Both the position numbers and the translations under genes were made by a program. Shown here piece by piece: positions 1 through 11,653 of a DNA stretch of 64,000 nucleotides. The notes beneath the pieces are model-generated. The model was not told the origin of the DNA and made no database searches. It saw nothing but the letters and a program-made list of their open reading frames with translations. The DNA is from Rhipidocladum racemiflorum (lineage: Eukaryota; Streptophyta; Magnoliopsida; Poales; Poaceae). How positions within the stretch are numbered: the first letter of the stretch is position 1; every line of letters begins with the position of its first letter. The stretch lies in contig CM070572.1 of assembly GCA_036346355.1 (NCBI GenBank), positions 4,285,001-4,349,000 of the forward strand, in the 5' to 3' direction.

Positions 1-677
1 ATACGTGATATTCGACACGGTCTCAACGGTCATCTTTTATTCGAATATGTGAAACTATGGTTGGAAATACAGCAAATCAGTCTACGACCCGACTTTGAAG
101 ATCAAATTACTTGGAAACAGACTTCAAACGGTGATTACACGACGGCCTCGGCCTACCGCATGCAGTTTGAAGGGAGCATCAATAAGTCTTATAACTCAAC
201 AATTTGGTCAGCCTGGGCTCCATTGCGCTGCAAAATTTTCTTCTGGCTTGCGCAACAAAATCGATTGTGGACAGCGCAAAGACTGCAAATCAGAGGATGG
301 CCAAACCAATATTTCTGTCAAATGTCTTTGTCGAATCTGAAACGAATTATCATCTTTTTGTAGATTGCCCCCTGTTTCGGCGGATTTGGGTGGACATTGC
401 CCAGTGGATACGCTTACCATCATTATCGCCACAACATTGGAAGCCTACTACCAATTTAGAACAATGGACTATACAACTGATAGACGACCAATCCGGGGGT
501 CGAAAGGAGATAAAAAGCTTGATTATCCTCACCTGCTGGAGGTGGTGGAAAGAGCGTAATGACAGAATCTTTCGAAATGTTTGGAAATCCAACGACGAAA
601 TTCTTCAGGACATCAAGGACGACTTTCGGCTCTGGTCCTTTGTGGGCTCCCGAGGACACAAAACTCTGGGGAGTTGA
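1..677 (+). pseudogene. LINE (L1-type) ORF2 C-terminal fragment
   Basis: The reading frame is open from base 1 and encodes the region after the reverse transcriptase of a plant non-LTR retrotransposon. The zf-RVT domain is visible: W-SAWAP-RCKIFFWLA followed by LWTAQRLQIRGW, then in another frame a Cys/His cluster with HLFVDCPLFRRIW and a tail CWRWWKERNDRIF. These are the usual landmarks of the LINE ORF2 C-terminus. The domain is split between two frames, with a frameshift around 320-345, so it is not functional. The RT and endonuclease lie outside the window. The final stop is at 675-677. Family assignment rests on motif order; the clade within L1 is not resolved. Confidence 0.85.
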
Positions 678-825
678 CCTGCTAGGGCTACCTTTCTGTT
701 AATCCTTCTCTTCTTTCTGTCTCTTTTGCTTCTCTCCTCCTTGTAATTCTCTGCCTAGTGCATTCTCTTGCACTCTGTACTCTTCCTATCTTTATTTAAT
801 ACAGCTTGTCTGTTTTCAAAAAAAA
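678..825 (+). mobile_element. LINE 3' UTR and A-tail
   Basis: A pyrimidine-rich 3' UTR (CTTCTCTTCTTTCTGTCTC style) follows the ORF2 stop and ends in a short run of eight A (818-825). This is how a LINE 3' end looks after target-primed reverse transcription. No target-site duplication can be tested because the 5' end is outside the window. Confidence 0.65.
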
Positions 826-1523
826 TATATAATGAAACTATATTTAAATTTAGAGTTTATATTGTGATTGTTATATATTAGTATGTATATCGGTAATGTG
901 TATATATAATAAACTAAAATTTAAAATCTATATAATTACATAAATTTGGGGGATGGGTTTGGATTTTAATTGATATTTATTGTTTCTAATAGCCAAATTA
1001 ATTCAATTCAAGTATAAAAAAATATGATAAAAGAAGAATCCCTAAACAAAACACAGTCAAAGTTTAGAAATATAAACAAAATTGACATATGTAGTACAGC
1101 AGAGATATCGTGGCTACAAAAATAGCAGAAATAAAGATCAATATAGCGGAACTTTATTCAATTACGTAACATTTTAAGTCAGCAAAAACTATAGCGGGCT
1201 ATTTAAATCATTATGGCGTACCGATTATTTTTAGTATGAAAGATAATTTCAAGTACTATCTGGTGAAAACAATCTAGCTATATAATTAAACCAGATGAAC
1301 TTAGTTATAAAATACATTTTGAACTTATCAAAATCATCAATAAAAGTACCATCCACAGTCGATACCACCGCTGAAATTTAATGATATATACAAAAGCGTA
1401 TACACATAGTTGCCATGCACAACCGATCCTAGCCGTCTGGCGTCTGGCAAAATTTTTCAATGCACGACCTTCCCCTGTTGCCTACCTTTCCCCATACTTG
1501 TTTATCACCTACTAATTAATAAA
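826..1523. other. AT-rich intergenic stretch, no gene seen
   Basis: No coding signal, RNA gene or clear transposon terminus was seen in this AT-rich stretch. Confidence 0.6.
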
Positions 1524-1727
1524 ATGGGAGTTTCATTTTTATTAAATGATGTGATACATCATCATGTTTGGTGACATGACAAGATAATTATGAAGAGAGA
1601 TAGAAAGAGTTTCATAGGAAGGGAGAGAGTTTCATCTGAATGGAACCTGAGATACACGGTTACCTAGATAAAAGCTGATGTGACACTCTTGAAAACTGGA
1701 AAATGAAACTATGCATTGTGAATGGCC
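1524..1727. mobile_element. PIF/Harbinger-type MITE, family A copy 1 (5' end eroded)
   Basis: This ~204-bp stretch is the same element as 40,813-41,029 and aligns along its whole length (GGGAGTTTCATTT near the left end, ACATCATCATGTTTGGTGACATG, CTGAGATACACGGTTACCTAGA, GTGAATGGCC at the right end). The right terminus is intact, while the first ~14 bases of the left TIR are missing. It has no coding capacity. Confidence 0.75.
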
Positions 1728-2180
1728 TAAACAAATTAAAACACTCCTTTTCACTGCGTATTGCAGCCTCCCTCTCTCAGTCTCAACCTTCAATTCCGAT
1801 GTCACGTCGGGATCATATGAGCCTTCAGAGTTCAGACCTAACAAACATGGTCTTGCAGGGCTCGGCATAGAAAAGCATGCCTTAACGATAAAAAAAAAAT
1901 TATATTATCGTAAAATGTCGAGTCAATATTGTTGGGATTGGCTTATTTAACCCACGCCTTCAGCAGTGTCACGCTTCTGTGTGCTCGGCTACGCCGTGAG
2001 CCCGATAGAGCTTTCCTGATTTTTTTTTTCTATTTTTTGTTGTTAGAGATTTTTTTAGAGATACTGTATTTGTTTGTTGATATATTGTTTTTCTATTGTT
2101 TTGTTAGATATTTATTAGAAAGACCTACATGTTAGTGCATAATTCTTACTAGGAAGGTACGCGCGGCGCACGCCCCACGC
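1728..2180. other. Intergenic, no gene seen
   Basis: Contains T-rich tracts near 2,020-2,060. Open frames here are short, lack recognisable domains and are not accepted as genes. Confidence 0.5.
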
Positions 2181-2640
2181 GTGACCGGGAAACGAATTTG
2201 TGTTTTTTTTTCGAAGAAAAAACGGACTATGGAACAATTTTTCCCGAGAAAAACGAAGCAAAACATTTTTTTCCATGCTCTGGAGACAAAACGGACAACA
2301 AAAACATTTTTTCCAGCAAAAAGGATAAATGATGGACGAAAAACGGATTTTATATTTTTTTTAGAGAAAACGGCAAACGAAAACATTTTTCCCATGCGCC
2401 GGAGAAAAAACGGATCACAGAAACATTTTTTCCGAGCAAAACGGAGAAAGTTTTTTTTTTAAGAGAAAACGGCCAACAAAAACATTTTTCCCGTGCTCCG
2501 GAGGAAACACGGATCACGGAAACATTTTTTCCGAGCAAAACGAAGAAATGAATTTTTTTTAGAGAAAACGGCCAACGAAAACATTTTTCCCATGCTCCGG
2601 AGGAAAAACGGACCACGAAAACATTTTTTACAGGAAAAAC
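2181..2640. repeat. ~99-bp tandem repeat array
   Basis: The block beginning AGAGAAAACGGC recurs at 2,363, 2,462 and 2,561 (spacing 99 and 99). Each unit contains two AACATTTTT(T)CCC/CCG motifs, a CATGCTCCGGAG-like motif and a long T run. Before 2,363 the same motifs appear in degenerate order. Open frames across it encode repeats of Lys/Arg/Phe and differ by strand, as expected of a noncoding satellite-like repeat with no stop codons in its unit. Confidence 0.8.
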
Positions 2641-3213
2641 GGAGGAAGGACCCGAACGTAAAGCACAGGGACCTATTTGTTATAATTTTGGACCCATCCG
2701 CTATTTTGAAAAATTATAAAAGGGCTCGTTCGCTATTCGCATTTAATGGAGGCTCTCTCTGTAAAATACCGAACGAGGGACCTAAACGCGAACCGGGAAA
2801 ATTTATTTTCCTCTCACAGAAAATCGCCCAGGAACCTATACGTAATTTTGAAGAAATGGAGGGCCTTTTCGCGAAATAGAGGAGAGAGAGCGTGGGGGTG
2901 ACGTGAGGGGCTGTGGTGCCCGGAATCCTTCGAGGAATAATAGGCTTAAGATGTGAGGGGCGATGGAAGAAATGCAGATGAACTACCACCGGTGCCTTCA
3001 AACCACGACTTTTAGGGCATCCAGTTTGAACTTGCGTTGCCTCAATAGTTGTAGTTTAAAGAGCGCATTGACGGATTGACCATAACATAATTTTTAACTA
3101 GATTACTTGATGCAGGGAAGTAGCCGGCCGGGCTAAAGTTCGCTTTATGTTTTTTAAGTACATTAAACCCATCAAACACGTATACGACTCATCGGTCATC
3201 CTCCGCTATCTAA
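2641..3213. other. Noncoding dispersed-repeat-like DNA
   Basis: Contains wording such as GGACCTATTTGTTATAATTTTGG and GGAACCTATACGTAATTTTG that recurs loosely near 27,970-28,380 and 37,380-37,900. That suggests an old dispersed noncoding family. No gene seen. Confidence 0.35.
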
Positions 3214-3442
3214 GGCTATATTTGGTAGAGCTCTAAATTCGAGCTCCATCTCGATCTAGAACTTGCAGACTAAAATAAAATAAATTAAGTTTATATTTTT
3301 ATTTTAAAATGTAAACAAAATAATTCACCTAAACACTCTTAATATACCCATAGCTCCAGCTCCACGGATCTGGTGAAGCTAGGAATACCTAGCTCTACCA
3401 GATCCACGAATCTAATGGAGCTGAGCTCTGTCAAACAGGACC
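3214..3442. mobile_element. Tourist-like MITE
   Basis: This 229-bp element has imperfect terminal inverted repeats: the left end GGCTATATTTGGTAGAGCTC pairs with the reverse complement of the right end, GGTCCTGTTTGACAGAGCTC. It is flanked by TAA on the left and TAG on the right, close to the TWA target of PIF/Harbinger elements. The interior is AT-rich and noncoding. Confidence 0.75.
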
Positions 3443-4314
3443 TAGCTATCTGTGGAACTGTGTGTGTATGTGTGTGTATATATGTGTATATAAACTTGAA
3501 TTTCTGTATACGTGTTGTAGTTGCTGAGAAGCGGCATTATAAAGGTTCGGTTACTATAAATTCGACAGGAAAGCTGTCGATCTTGTCGTGGAAATCTTCT
3601 CGATCCATCGCGTCACTGTGCGTTGTTCGTAAGAAAAGAGAGGCACACAGGACGTATCCGTATGTTATGCATGTATAGTTTAAAGATAGGATGATGTTAA
3701 ATGAAAAGGAATGATTATGTATCATTTGATTTTATTATTTTGGGTAAATAGAATGGTTCAGTATGTACAGAGAATAATCTTTAAATTTGTATCACTTGGT
3801 CCATATAATAGGATGGTTCTTTTCAAGCAACTTGGATAATTTTTTTTTGAACCATCTCATACATATATCACTTGATATAAATAACAAAATACATCCTAAA
3901 TTATTTTTTCATACGCATAGCGAATGAATAGTAGTTAAGGTTCAAAGAATGTACCGAGAAAAGCAGAGAAAAGTAAAGAAGAATGGGCGAAAATATTCAG
4001 AAGAAAGAGTGGCACACAATGAAAGTGGCAAACATGCTAGTGAAAGAAAGAAATTTACATACAATCAATGACTGGGTCGTTATATGGAGTCTAGCCATAT
4101 ATGTGGATGTTATGCATAGCCATCATTAAATTTAGTACTGGCAGACTGGCATGCATGCGGCCAACATCTGTAGTTTTCCAGCTACAGATCAGAAGTTGAT
4201 GTATTTGTTTTGACCATGCGACCATGCATTCTGCTGGCTGCTTGTTTTCTTCTTGTACCACCTAACTTGGAAATTTGTTCAGCTATTAAATGCTATCAAC
4301 TTTCCTATGTGTTA
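3443..4314. other. Intergenic with a GT/TA microsatellite
   Basis: A (TG)n-(TA)n simple repeat lies at about 3,459-3,493. The rest shows no gene or element boundary. Confidence 0.5.
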
Positions 4315-4597
4315 CTCTCTCTGTTCACTTTAATAAAACTTATTTTTTCAAATAATTTTATTCACAAATATAAAATTTGTATATAAATTTAATGAGGCAT
4401 TTTTTCTATACCTCTATTTATTTTCTGTCAACCATATACATTTATTCGTTACCATCCACATAAAGTACATATTTCATCTTCTAAGATAATTAAATGAGGA
4501 TATCTAAGTCATTTTCTCTCATACATTACTCAATTTTAAAGCAACCTTAATCATTGTGCAAAGTCAAAATACACCTTATAAAAATGAACAGAGGGAG
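4315..4597. mobile_element. Stowaway-like MITE (Tc1/mariner type)
   Basis: This 283-bp element begins CTCTCTCTGTTCACTTT and ends AAAATGAACAGAGGGAG, an imperfect inverted repeat of the Stowaway consensus ending. TA dinucleotides flank both ends (4,313-4,314 and 4,598-4,599), the expected mariner-type TA duplication. The interior is AT-rich and noncoding. Confidence 0.9.
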
Positions 4598-5217
4598 TAC
4601 TAGCTAGGTATACTCAATGGCGAAACTAGAAAAAAATTTATAGGTGCACACTTCACACGTATAACTCTATAGTCTTGTACAATGATTTCGTAACATCGTA
4701 AATATCGTAAATCTGATATATTTAAAATTTGCTAAAAGTACAACCCCATAGATCATCCTCTGGGTATACCAGTGTGCTCTCTTCTACCCTAGAAAAAGTG
4801 GGGAAAAAAAAGTAACAATATTTCATTTTCAAGGTTAGTTGAAGGTAACTATCCAGATGGATTTATAGTGATATAGACCCAACAACTCTCTAACAAACTA
4901 CTCACATCGGTTTACAAAAATTTATCGGTTTGGGATATATACAGTCAAATTTTTAAAACTTTAGCTAGCTATATGTTTTTAAATATTTAGAATGGATCTT
5001 GAAAATCATATGTGTATATTTGTCTTGAAACATACTTTTATAATATTATAATTTTTTTAGATTTTTTAAATATATTACAAGAGAAATTAGTGGTCGAAGT
5101 TGAGTTTCGAGGACCTTGTTGATGTCCAAAATGACTACTATTTGTGATCGGAGGGAGTATATGAATATGTGATCATTGAACAATGATACAAAATCACCAA
5201 CAACCATGCACCCACAA
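4598..5217. other. Intergenic; orphan Stowaway-like right end
   Basis: A GATCGGAGGGAGTAT sequence ending at about 5,160 looks like the right terminus of another Stowaway element, but no matching left end was found. Nothing else recognised. Confidence 0.4.
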
Positions 5218-7130
5218 TACTACATACAAGCTCATTACAGACGGTTCAAAAACCTCATCACAGACGGTTTTGTGAACCGTTTCTAAACATATGTCAGTGA
5301 TGAGAAGGACACATCACAGATGGTTTTTCAACTATCAATAAAAGATTAACATCAGAGATGGTTCCAGGGTAGAACGGACGTCTTTGATGAGGGTAATTGG
5401 ATTTTTCAGTTTCCTACATTAGCTGCAGATCCAATTTACCTATACATGTTACATGTATAAGTAAATATGCAAAGAATACTTTATACAAGAGACTAATACT
5501 GCATAGCTAATCCATATCTAACACTTACAATATCCACATCTCATTACAAATTTGCGCAAGGCGTTTTTTTACATTACCTATATGATTAGCATAAAACCAT
5601 GCATAAAGTAGGTTTTGCAACGTTTTGCCTGATTGTTGTACACATCTTTCTGTATTTTAGAAAGGATAAACCACAATGAAATCATACGTGAAAATGACTA
5701 TATATCTAGGCCATAAATGATAAGGGATAAGATCATAGTAGAATATTCCTACATCTTTTTCATACGGATTGCCCCCATGAACCGTGTCAGGAAGTCAAGA
5801 GATATGGCGCTGAGAGACCTGCAATATTATGTAGTATGCACACATCATATCAAAACATTGCAATGGATGTATATGATGATGAAAAGGTACAAGGGGGCTT
5901 GAGATATCAGAAGTAGATTGGCTTACCATCCTAAAAGTTTCCTGATTGCAGATTAGATTATACTGACTTGAATTCACTCCTTGGGAATACCAATAAGCTC
6001 CACAAAATGTTCTATCACATCCCCAAACCTGCAACATAAGTATGGTAGGTTAGCACTAGCAAAGCTAACTGATATCATAAAATTTCAGTAGGAAAAAAGC
6101 CACAACCAAACTGCCTATGGTGATTGCTAACTTCAGAAACTTATTGAGAGGCAAGTGTGAATGATCCTCATACTTTTCACATAGATTTATGATAAAAAAA
6201 ACTTTAGTTAAATTAATTAATGTCAAACATATCAGTAAGTCTAAGAATAATATGAGGGACTAAATTTCCACTTCAACATCATGGCACCACACCATAGTGT
6301 TAAATAACCTATTAAATGAACAACATAATACAATTCGTGTAATTTACAAGAGAAGTACACAAGATTAAAATTGGCAGTTACATTTTTGTGGTATACTGAT
6401 GTTAGCTCTGGCTGGCATCATTCCTCCACATCCATTGCAATGCAAGTGTGTTGCTCTCGGACTGCATCTAAATCCACAAAATTCAGTACCTGCAATAAAG
6501 CCTAACAAGCTAAAACTACCCTAATTTATTAGTGAGTGATAACTCATGGCCACAAATAAGATGGTGAATGGTGATTACATTAGAAAAAAAATGTTTTGAT
6601 AGCTAAACTTTCAACCTCTCACACCCATTCGAAAAGAGGAAAATAATGGTGCATTGAATCAAACCTTCAGCTAAATCAAATACCTCGAATACTCAAGGAT
6701 ATTCATAGAGGAACGAGGGGAAGGAGGCCAGCTAGGGGGATGAGGCCGTGTCGCTGAGGGGGAGGAGGCTGCGTAGCCCAAGTGGAGGAGGTCATGTCAC
6801 CGAGGGGGAGAAGGCTGGCGTGGGGGAGGAGGTTGTGGATGGGGAGGAGGCCAGATAGGATCAGGGTCTTTGCGCTTTATGAATCCCTTCTACGTATGGT
6901 ATGATGCTTGCGGGTTGCTCGAAATTGATTAAGTAGCCGGATGATTATCAGAAACGATTTTTAGAAGGGTCACAGATAAAAATCTCATCATTAACCCTTC
7001 TAGTCAAAAACCGTGTATGATGATCAAGGATTAGTGATATAAACCCTCATCACTGACCCTTCACATCACTGAAGGGTTTGTGATGTGGGTTCTAGCTAAA
7101 GATCGTCTAATATAAGTATTTTTGTAGTAA
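5218..7130. mobile_element. Non-autonomous CACTA (En/Spm) transposon remnant
   Basis: The right end reads GTATTTTTGTAGTA, the inverse of the CACTACAAAAAT-type CACTA terminus; the left end TACTACATACAAG is a degenerate match. Subterminal regions carry multiple copies of a short motif in both orientations (CATCACAGACGGTT, CATCACAGATGGTT on the left; ATCACTGACCCTTC, GATGAGGGTT style on the right), typical of CACTA elements. A GGAGGAGGC-rich block lies at 6,700-6,860. No transposase (TNPD/TNP2) frame is present. The 3-bp TSD could not be confirmed, so the exact ends are approximate. Confidence 0.7.
5974..6489 (-). pseudogene. Two exon-like fragments inside the CACTA remnant
   Basis: On the minus strand two short frames follow good splice acceptors. 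The first (6,489-6,418, after TTGCAG) reads 23 codons including DLDAVREQHTCIAMDVEE then TGA. The second (6,028-5,974, after GTTGCAG) reads FGDVIEHFVELIGIPKE then TGA. Both look protein-like in composition and end in stops. I do not recognise the parent genes. They could be remnants of CACTA-encoded protein exons or captured host exons; equally, short frames can arise by chance. Confidence 0.35.
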
Positions 7131-7151
7131 TGCTTGGTGATGAAATTTTAA

Positions 7152-7727
7152 AGTCGTGTTTGGTTCGGTAAATTTACGGTGTAGTCCAATTACGGTGTCC
7201 AAGTCCGTCGCAGAAGGCGACGAGAACGACGACAACCGTCGTAGGAGCACTAGAGCAGGACATGCCCGGCTTCAGAGACGGACACGCTCGTCCGCCACCG
7301 GCACCACCTCCGGCAACGGTGGCGGGTGGTCGGGTAGGGCCGGGGGGGCCTACCGCTAGAGGAGGAACGATCCAGAGGAGGAGTCCAATTCGATTTCGTG
7401 CTTGTGGTCCTCGTTGGCGCTTGGGCCACCGATGGCGAGGCTCGTCAGCGCGCTGAAGAAGCGAGCGGCGGCGAAGAACGGCGCATCATGGATTTATGGG
7501 TGTGGTTGGACGGCACATCGACGATGGGGAGCAGGTGCTGTCGCCACCACCACCCCCGGCGAAGTTGTCGCGTCCGTGGCGCCGGCCATCGTGGTGTAAT
7601 GGTATCAGATTAATTATACCGTTACGTAGAGAAACCAAACATATCATGTCATCCCCCGTTACACCTCCAAATCCTCTGCAGATGCCATCAACGTTTACGT
7701 GAACATTCTTGGGACCAAACACCAGCT
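7152..7727. mobile_element. PIF/Tourist-like element with GC-rich interior
   Basis: The ends carry inverted GTGTTTGGT motifs (left AGTCGTGTTTGGTTCGG, right ACCAAACACCAGCT), flanked by TAA on both sides (7,149-7,151 and 7,728-7,730). That fits a 576-bp PIF-type insertion. The interior at about 7,200-7,600 is strikingly GC-rich compared with the surrounding AT-rich DNA and resembles the GC-rich first exons of grass genes, but no domain can be recognised. Confidence 0.55.
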
Positions 7728-9287
7728 TAATTAGGAACAGCAGGAATGAGGAATACTAATTTACTACGGCAAGCTAGCTAGCCGATTTGTGTAGTCTTCC
7801 CATCTACCTGTCTTTGAACTAGCTAGCTCTCACTCGCTACTGTCTAGACAAGTGACCAAGGTCCACTTCCTAATTTATGGACAAGGAGGAAGCCCCAAAC
7901 AGCAAAACTAGCACTCCCTGTGTCCAACTTCATAGGTTTTTTTTGAACTGTATTGTTTATAAATATAACATGTATGTCATTTTTTAATGTAAAATTAGTG
8001 TGATGCTCCCTTTATACCCCTAATAAATATCTAGATTTACATAATATTTTTTAAATATGTGTGTTAAATATAGTGCTTAGAGATCATAATAATTAGATGT
8101 AGTCTAGTTATTTCTAGTATCTTTTTGGTCTATATGCTAAGAGAAAAAAAAAAAAATGCCTCGTAGTTGTAAACTTACTAATCACATTGGCGCGAGATTG
8201 AACTCTCACACATTGAGGTTAGTTAATATGCCGGGTCATCGACGCAGAGTTTAATAATTAACCAATCCTAACAAAAGTGTTAAGCCGCCGACAGTAGGGC
8301 ACGCACCTCCAGAGTGGAACTTATTGGGCCCACTGTCAGTGGCTCCGGAAGCCGGCAATGCTAAAGTAGATATATAGATCGATACAATTGGGCCACCACC
8401 TTTTGTGAGAAGGCAATCCAAGTTAATCCTGATCAAGTCCACAAGATAGACTTTATTGTAGCCCAAAGCAAGATGGGTTAAAATACACACGCTTCATAAG
8501 CTAGCAAGGAGAAACGATGGAGGAGTCATTTGGTATTTTCCTGCTTGTCGCTTCCTGCAAGGTCATATTCCCATGGCCCTTGCCTGTCATCAGCAACATG
8601 AAGAACAGTCTTAAATCTTGGCAAAGGGAAAAGAGATGATCACAAGGGAAAAAGTTGGAGGAGGAGAAAAGGCAGTGGGAATAACCGGATATCTTTGATT
8701 AGTCTCATTGGAGTCTAGCATTTGAATTGCATGTATAGCACCTGACCTAAGAGGCTGTACCCCCAAAGCAAAGTACACGAGGCATGCATGTATATAATAA
8801 GGTAATTGGTAAAGTGATCGGAGGGGGATATGGTCTAATTTGTGCCACAAAGAGAGAATTGGTCTCTAGCCCAATCACTCAAATCCACATTGACGTAACT
8901 CAACTCATGAATTCCATCAGATCTAAAACGGATTTGCACATACAAACCCATTGCCGTTGCTCAAATGGCATCAAGCGTGGCATTTAGGGCACTTACAGGT
9001 TTCGCCAGAACCGATCTAAAAATTTCTGGCTGCCACATATCCCCGTCCACGAGGGCTCATGTTCTGTGCAACTTTGGAGAAAATTACTGGTCTTTTCCCC
9101 AGACGAATAATGGGGGATTGGACTGCGCATCAAACCGAGCACCAATCTGTCGTTAGGGCTTCCTTCCATGCGCTCATATCATTGGCAGGGCGACCTGCAC
9201 ACTGCCCTTCTCCCTGCCATGCATTTCACTGTCTGCACACAGTGGTCGATCGGTTTAACCGGCAAGCTATCTTTTAACACGGGAAAG
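7728..9287. other. Intergenic, no gene seen
   Basis: A Stowaway-like left end (CTCCCTGTGTCCAACTTCATA) occurs at about 7,915 without a visible partner. Poly-A tract near 8,140. Several short open frames lack domains and were not accepted. Confidence 0.45.
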
Positions 9288-9390
9288 CAAGATATACATC
9301 CATGATTTTTTTCAGAATTTTTTGAAACTTTTTTTAGTTTGATTGCACGGTGATTGCACCAAACTGTTGATTGCACAGGATATGCCCCCG
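9288..9390. repeat. Dispersed repeat B, copy 1
   Basis: About 100 bp match a second copy at about 36,310-36,410: both contain ATACATCCATGATTTTTTTC-like sequence, CAGAATTTTTTGAAAC, TTGCACGGTGATT and an ATTGCAC(A/T)GG motif. Similarity ends abruptly on both sides. Element type not identified. Confidence 0.6.
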
Positions 9391-9992
9391 GCATCGAGTG
9401 TCCCAGATATCTTATTCGTTGCTTCAGCTTGAAGCAGATCTGTTTGACTAGTAGCAAGCACTATTTACCTCACCATGCGTCTCGATCGATACTACTAAAA
9501 CCGTGTGTCTCCATGCCTCTGAGTTCCCAGTGCACTTCTTGCCGATTTCGTGTCAGCTGTGCGCACTTATTTCGTCAGGTTGCAAATTTGATTCTCCATC
9601 AGCGTGGTCGCGTGGAGTTGTGATTGTCCTGGCTGATTTAAGGCTGCTTTGCCTTGTGATGTGAATGGCAGAGACGGACGGGCGACTAGCTAGCCATGCA
9701 TGGCTGCGCCAACCTAGCTAGAAAAAGGGGATTAGTTTGCATGTGTTCGTGATGAAACCGTGCTGGAGAAATCTCGCTTGAAGATTCCCCTCGTTGCGTT
9801 ACCCCAGGACAGGGAATTGATTAGCACAGGAGAAGCGAAAGGCTGGGGCTTTGGGTTGTCTCAACTGTGTCAAATTCTGCCTTTTCGTATACAACCAAGG
9901 GCCAGAACCAACACATGCCCCAATATTCAATTCCTGGTTTTGTGGATCCGAATTATAACCAGGCAAGCAGTCAGGAACTCAGAATTAGCATT
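9391..9992. other. Intergenic, no gene seen
   Basis: Open frames are short and without recognisable domains. Confidence 0.45.
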
Positions 9993-10077
9993 TCAAATCC
10001 CAGTTGCGACTTACAGCAGAGAACCGGAAATCTTAGAGCTGATATAAAATTACTTATATATATATATATATATATAT

Positions 10078-10455
10078 ATAGGAAAATGGTTGCATACTCC
10101 TGGGAGTATGTACTCCCACTCTCAATATACTGCATAAATAATATTATTATACTTCTTTATCTTTTGAGTATACTCTAATACTAATTATAAGATACTCCAA
10201 AGTGAGTTTCACGAAAAATTTCATCAAAACCCACACTTTATAGCATAATTTGTTAATATACTCTTTTTGTACATGAAAAACGATATATACCAAGAAATAA
10301 ATAGCTCCGATGAATTTTTTTCAACAATATCGCATTGTAGTATCTTAGAATTATTATTAGAATATACTGAAAGTGATAAAAGAGTATAACACATTCATTT
10401 AAGTGGTATCTTTGGATGTGAGAATGCATTACTCCCAAGAGAATGTAAAAGGCTT

Positions 10456-10462
<7 letters not shown>
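10078..10462. mobile_element. MITE family C, copy 1 (TA-flanked)
   Basis: The left end TAGGAAAATGGTTGCATACT and the reverse complement of the right end TAGGAAGCCTTTTACATTCT form imperfect terminal inverted repeats, followed inside by CTCCTGGGAGTA / CTTGGGAGTA. It sits in a run of TA repeats. The same terminal style recurs at 39,649-39,825 and in a truncated end at 10,972-11,020. Noncoding. Confidence 0.6.
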
Positions 10463-10497
<35 letters not shown>

Positions 10498-10501
<4 letters not shown>

Positions 10502-10896
10502 AATTACTGACACCTCGGTGCCTGGGCACCATGATCCAAAACTGGTATTTTTCTATTTATTTGTATTCAAATTTTTGAATTTTTAGGATGTTGAGTTTAA
10601 CTAGTTTACTAACTAGTTCAAACAAGTTAGAATCAAATTGAACTAGAGTTTCTTTTTTATGATAGTTTGATTGTAGGTATATGCTGAGTATATATATAAA
10701 TCAGTAAAGCATGTAATCTAAATTCATTCAAATCTTTGAATTCGAGTATATTTTTTTAAAGGTATGTGTTTCATTTGAATTGTTATAGATGGGTATATAC
10801 TCTAAAACTGATAGTTTCAAAAAATATACTCGAATTTGACTTGAAATCGTGTATTTAAAATCATGGTGCCTGGGCACCATGGTGTCCCATTACGAC

Positions 10897-10899
<3 letters not shown>
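10498..10899. mobile_element. MITE family D, copy 1 (TA-flanked)
   Basis: The ends are inverted repeats built around the palindrome GGTGCCTGGGCACC: left ACACCTCGGTGCCTGGGCAC, right ATGGTGCCTGGGCACCATGG. It is embedded in TA repeats on both sides and is noncoding. A second copy (about 11,378-12,207) carries a hAT MITE, and a third (12,218-12,413) is truncated. Superfamily not assigned. Confidence 0.65.

Positions 10900-10974
<75 letters not shown>
10900..10974. repeat. (TA)n microsatellite
   Basis: About 37 uninterrupted TA dinucleotides, one of several TA tracts flanking the MITEs of this cluster (others at about 10,053-10,080 and 10,459-10,496). Confidence 0.95.
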
Positions 10975-10978
<4 letters not shown>

Positions 10979-11105
10979 ATGGTTCTATGCCCTAGGAGTA
11001 TGTACTCCCACTCCCAATATATATATATGAAAATGGTTCAAATCCCAGTTGCGACTTACAGCAGGGAACCGGAAATCTTAGAGCTGATATAAGCTGATAT
11101 AAAAT

Positions 11106-11205
<100 letters not shown>

Positions 11206-11653
11206 TGTTTAAATGATGTTGTTATACCTCTTAATCCTTTTGAGTATACTCTAATACTGATTATAAGATAATTCAAAGTGAGTTCCACGGAAAATTTCAT
11301 CAAAATCCACCCTTTATAGCATAATTTATTTATATACTCTTTTTACATATAGAAAATGGTACATAGCAAAAAATAAAGGGCTTCAAAACGGGTATTTTCC
11401 CTATGTATTTACATTCGAATTTTTTTTGAAATTTTTAGGATGCTAAGTTTAACCAGTTTACTAACTAGTTTAAACAAGTTTGAACTGAAATTCAAACTAG
11501 AGTTTCCTTTTTTATTGTAGTTTGATTGGAGATATGTGTTGATTTATATATAAATAGCAAAACATGTGATCTAAATTTGTTTAAATCTTCAAATTCGAGA
11601 ATATTTTTTAAAAGGTATATGTTTCATTTGAATTGTAATAGATGGGTATATAC

